Shown piece after piece: positions 63,011-64,000 of a stretch of 64,000 nt of DNA (its first letter is position 1; every line of letters begins with the position of its first letter). Source of the DNA: NCEH01 sp002257205 (GTDB lineage Bacteria > Pseudomonadota > Alphaproteobacteria > Rhizobiales > Xanthobacteraceae). The translations under genes and the position numbers were made by a program. The notes under the pieces are model-generated. The model worked only from the letters and a program-made list of their open reading frames with translations. It was not told the origin of the DNA and did not search any database. Location of the stretch: assembly GCF_043195105.1 (NCBI RefSeq), contig NZ_JBAFWO010000001.1. One strand, given 5' to 3'.

Positions 63011-64000
63011 GTGAACGCGCCGCTCGAAACCCATCCGCACGGGCAAGGTGAAGGGCCGGCGCTGCGCCTGTCGGTGGTCATCGCCGCTCTGGTGGCGGCG
63101 CTGGTGGGCTTCGGGGGAACCGTGCCGTTGGTTCTGTCGGCGGCGGCGGTGCTGGGCGCTACGCCCGGGCAGACCGCATCCTGGGTCGCGGCCGTGTGTC
63201 TCGGCGCGGCGGGAAGCACGCTCTATCTCAGCCTGCGCCATCGCATGCCCATCGTCACCGCATGGTCGACGCCAGGCGCCGCGCTGATCGCCGGCTTTGG
63301 TGCCGGCGTCGGCATGCAGGCGGCGGTGGGCGCGTTTCTGCTGTCGGCGGTGCTGGTGATGCTGTGCGCCGCCATCCGCCCGCTCGGGCGTCTCGTGGCG
63401 CGCATCCCGGTGAGTGTCGCGGCGGCGATGCTGGCCGGCGTGCTGGCGCGATTCGTCATGGCGGTGGCGGACCATGCGGCGGCAAGCCCGGCCCTGGTGC
63501 TGCCGCTGCTGGCGCTGTTTTTCCTGGTGCGGCTGTTCTCGCCGAGCTGGGCGGTGCTGGCGGTGCTGGTTGCCGGGGGTGTGGGCGTGTTCGCCTTCGG
63601 CCTCAACACGCCGCTCACCGGCGGCTGGGAAATGCCGCAGTTGACCCTGGTTTCGCCGGTGTTCGACCCGGCGGTGATGCTCGGGCTCGGCCTGCCGCTG
63701 TTCCTGGTGAGCATGGCGGCGCAGAATCTGCCGGGCTTCGCCGTGCTGCGGGCCTCGGGCTATCATCCGCCCACGGGGTCGATCCTCGCCGCGACCGGGC
63801 TGGCCTCGCTGATCCTGGCGCCGGTGGGCTCCCATTCGGTGACCCTGTCCGCCATCACGGCGGCGATCTGCACCGGCAAGGACGCCCACCCTGACCCCGC
63901 CAAGCGATTCCTCACCGGGCCGTTCTATGCGCTGTTCTATTTCATCCTGGCCGGATTCGGCGCCACGATGGTCGCGGTGTTCGCGGCCCTGCCGCCGGCG
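63011..64000 (+). CDS. BenE-type benzoate/H+ symporter family permease (3' end outside the window)
   Basis: The first 330 residues of a polytopic membrane protein that runs off the end. It starts at a GTG 7 bases after the beta-lactamase stop. BenE features: VAALVGFGGTVPLVLSAAAV, SLRHRMPIVTAWSTPGAALI, GWEMPQLTLVSPVFDPAVML, LPLFLVSMAAQNLPGFAVLR and APVGSHSVTLSAITAAICTG. About nine helices are visible. The family imports benzoate or related acids; no aromatic catabolic genes are in the window to support a substrate. Confidence 0.9.
   Translation, partial: MNAPLETHPHGQGEGPALRLSVVIAALVAALVGFGGTVPLVLSAAAVLGATPGQTASWVAAVCLGAAGSTLYLSLRHRMPIVTAWSTPGAALIAGFGAGVGMQAAVGAFLLSAVLVMLCAAIRPLGRLVARIPVSVAAAMLAGVLARFVMAVADHAAASPALVLPLLALFFLVRLFSPSWAVLAVLVAGGVGVFAFGLNTPLTGGWEMPQLTLVSPVFDPAVMLGLGLPLFLVSMAAQNLPGFAVLRASGYHPPTGSILAATGLASLILAPVGSHSVTLSAITAAICTGKDAHPDPAKRFLTGPFYALFYFILAGFGATMVAVFAALPPA

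Overview
The window is a gene-dense, high-GC stretch of chromosome, with mostly GC-ending codons and very few intergenic AT-rich islands. It looks like an alphaproteobacterium of the order Hyphomicrobiales. The evidence is the gene complement: HslU ending in LSRYIL, a Rhodobacter/rhizobial-type modABC locus with a free-standing Mop protein, a PmtA-like phospholipid methyltransferase, an ArsR-methyltransferase/metF/metH locus, and fused hydantoinase plus TRAP genes. It also carries the GC-rich dispersed palindromes typical of that order. A Xanthobacteraceae-like host is a guess. A perfect 16-bp parS palindrome at 24983-24998 suggests the region is close to the replication origin.

Layout. 1-4800: end of hslU, a membrane-anchored TPR protein, an omega-amino-acid aminotransferase and a tiny DUF3309 protein. 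4871-20563 (minus strand): an Xaa-Pro aminopeptidase, then the most notable locus, read right to left as bcsB-like, nfrB-like glycosyltransferase, algF-like, algI-like MBOAT, two algJ/algX-like SGNH proteins, an nfrA-like outer-membrane TPR/barrel protein and a GGDEF diguanylate cyclase. Together these predict a c-di-GMP-controlled machine that makes, O-acetylates and exports an exopolysaccharide. It combines a phage-N4-receptor-type synthase and pore with a cellulose-type BcsB and alginate-type acetylation.

21220-24770: tRNA-Gly(CCC) and a molybdate module (modE, modCBA, mop) with two Mo-box-like palindromes between divergent modA and mop. 24983-25350: parS and a 248-bp MITE-like element. 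25351-33101: a MarR-type regulator, a TRAP transporter (dctQMP) and a divergent fused hydantoinase/oxoprolinase (HyuA-HyuB), with a perfect operator-like palindrome between the divergent units. 33179-38630: a FNR/FixK-box-preceded c-type cytochrome and a branched-chain-type ABC transporter with a fused LivH-LivM permease.

38776-51191: mixed housekeeping and envelope genes: a Cys-rich repeat protein, lytic transglycosylase, galE, galU, a phospholipid methyltransferase, a histidine phosphatase, pyrF, a double DUF1330 protein, dapB, gpmA, an SGNH hydrolase, HdeD-like and DUF1345 membrane proteins, a sulfotransferase and a GNAT. 51192-64000: an L,D-transpeptidase with a repeat linker, the methionine-cycle operon (ArsR-methyltransferase, metF, metH), guaB, an NnrU-like protein, panB, a class D beta-lactamase and the start of a BenE-type transporter.

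Many genes are translationally coupled through ATGA, GTGA or TGATG overlaps (algJ1/algJ2, modB/modC, smORF/dctQ, livHM/livG, pmtA/phosphatase/pyrF, arsR-MT/metF, panB/bla). galE and galU lie side by side and could supply UDP-sugars to the polysaccharide system, but they are 20 kb from it, so this is inference only.
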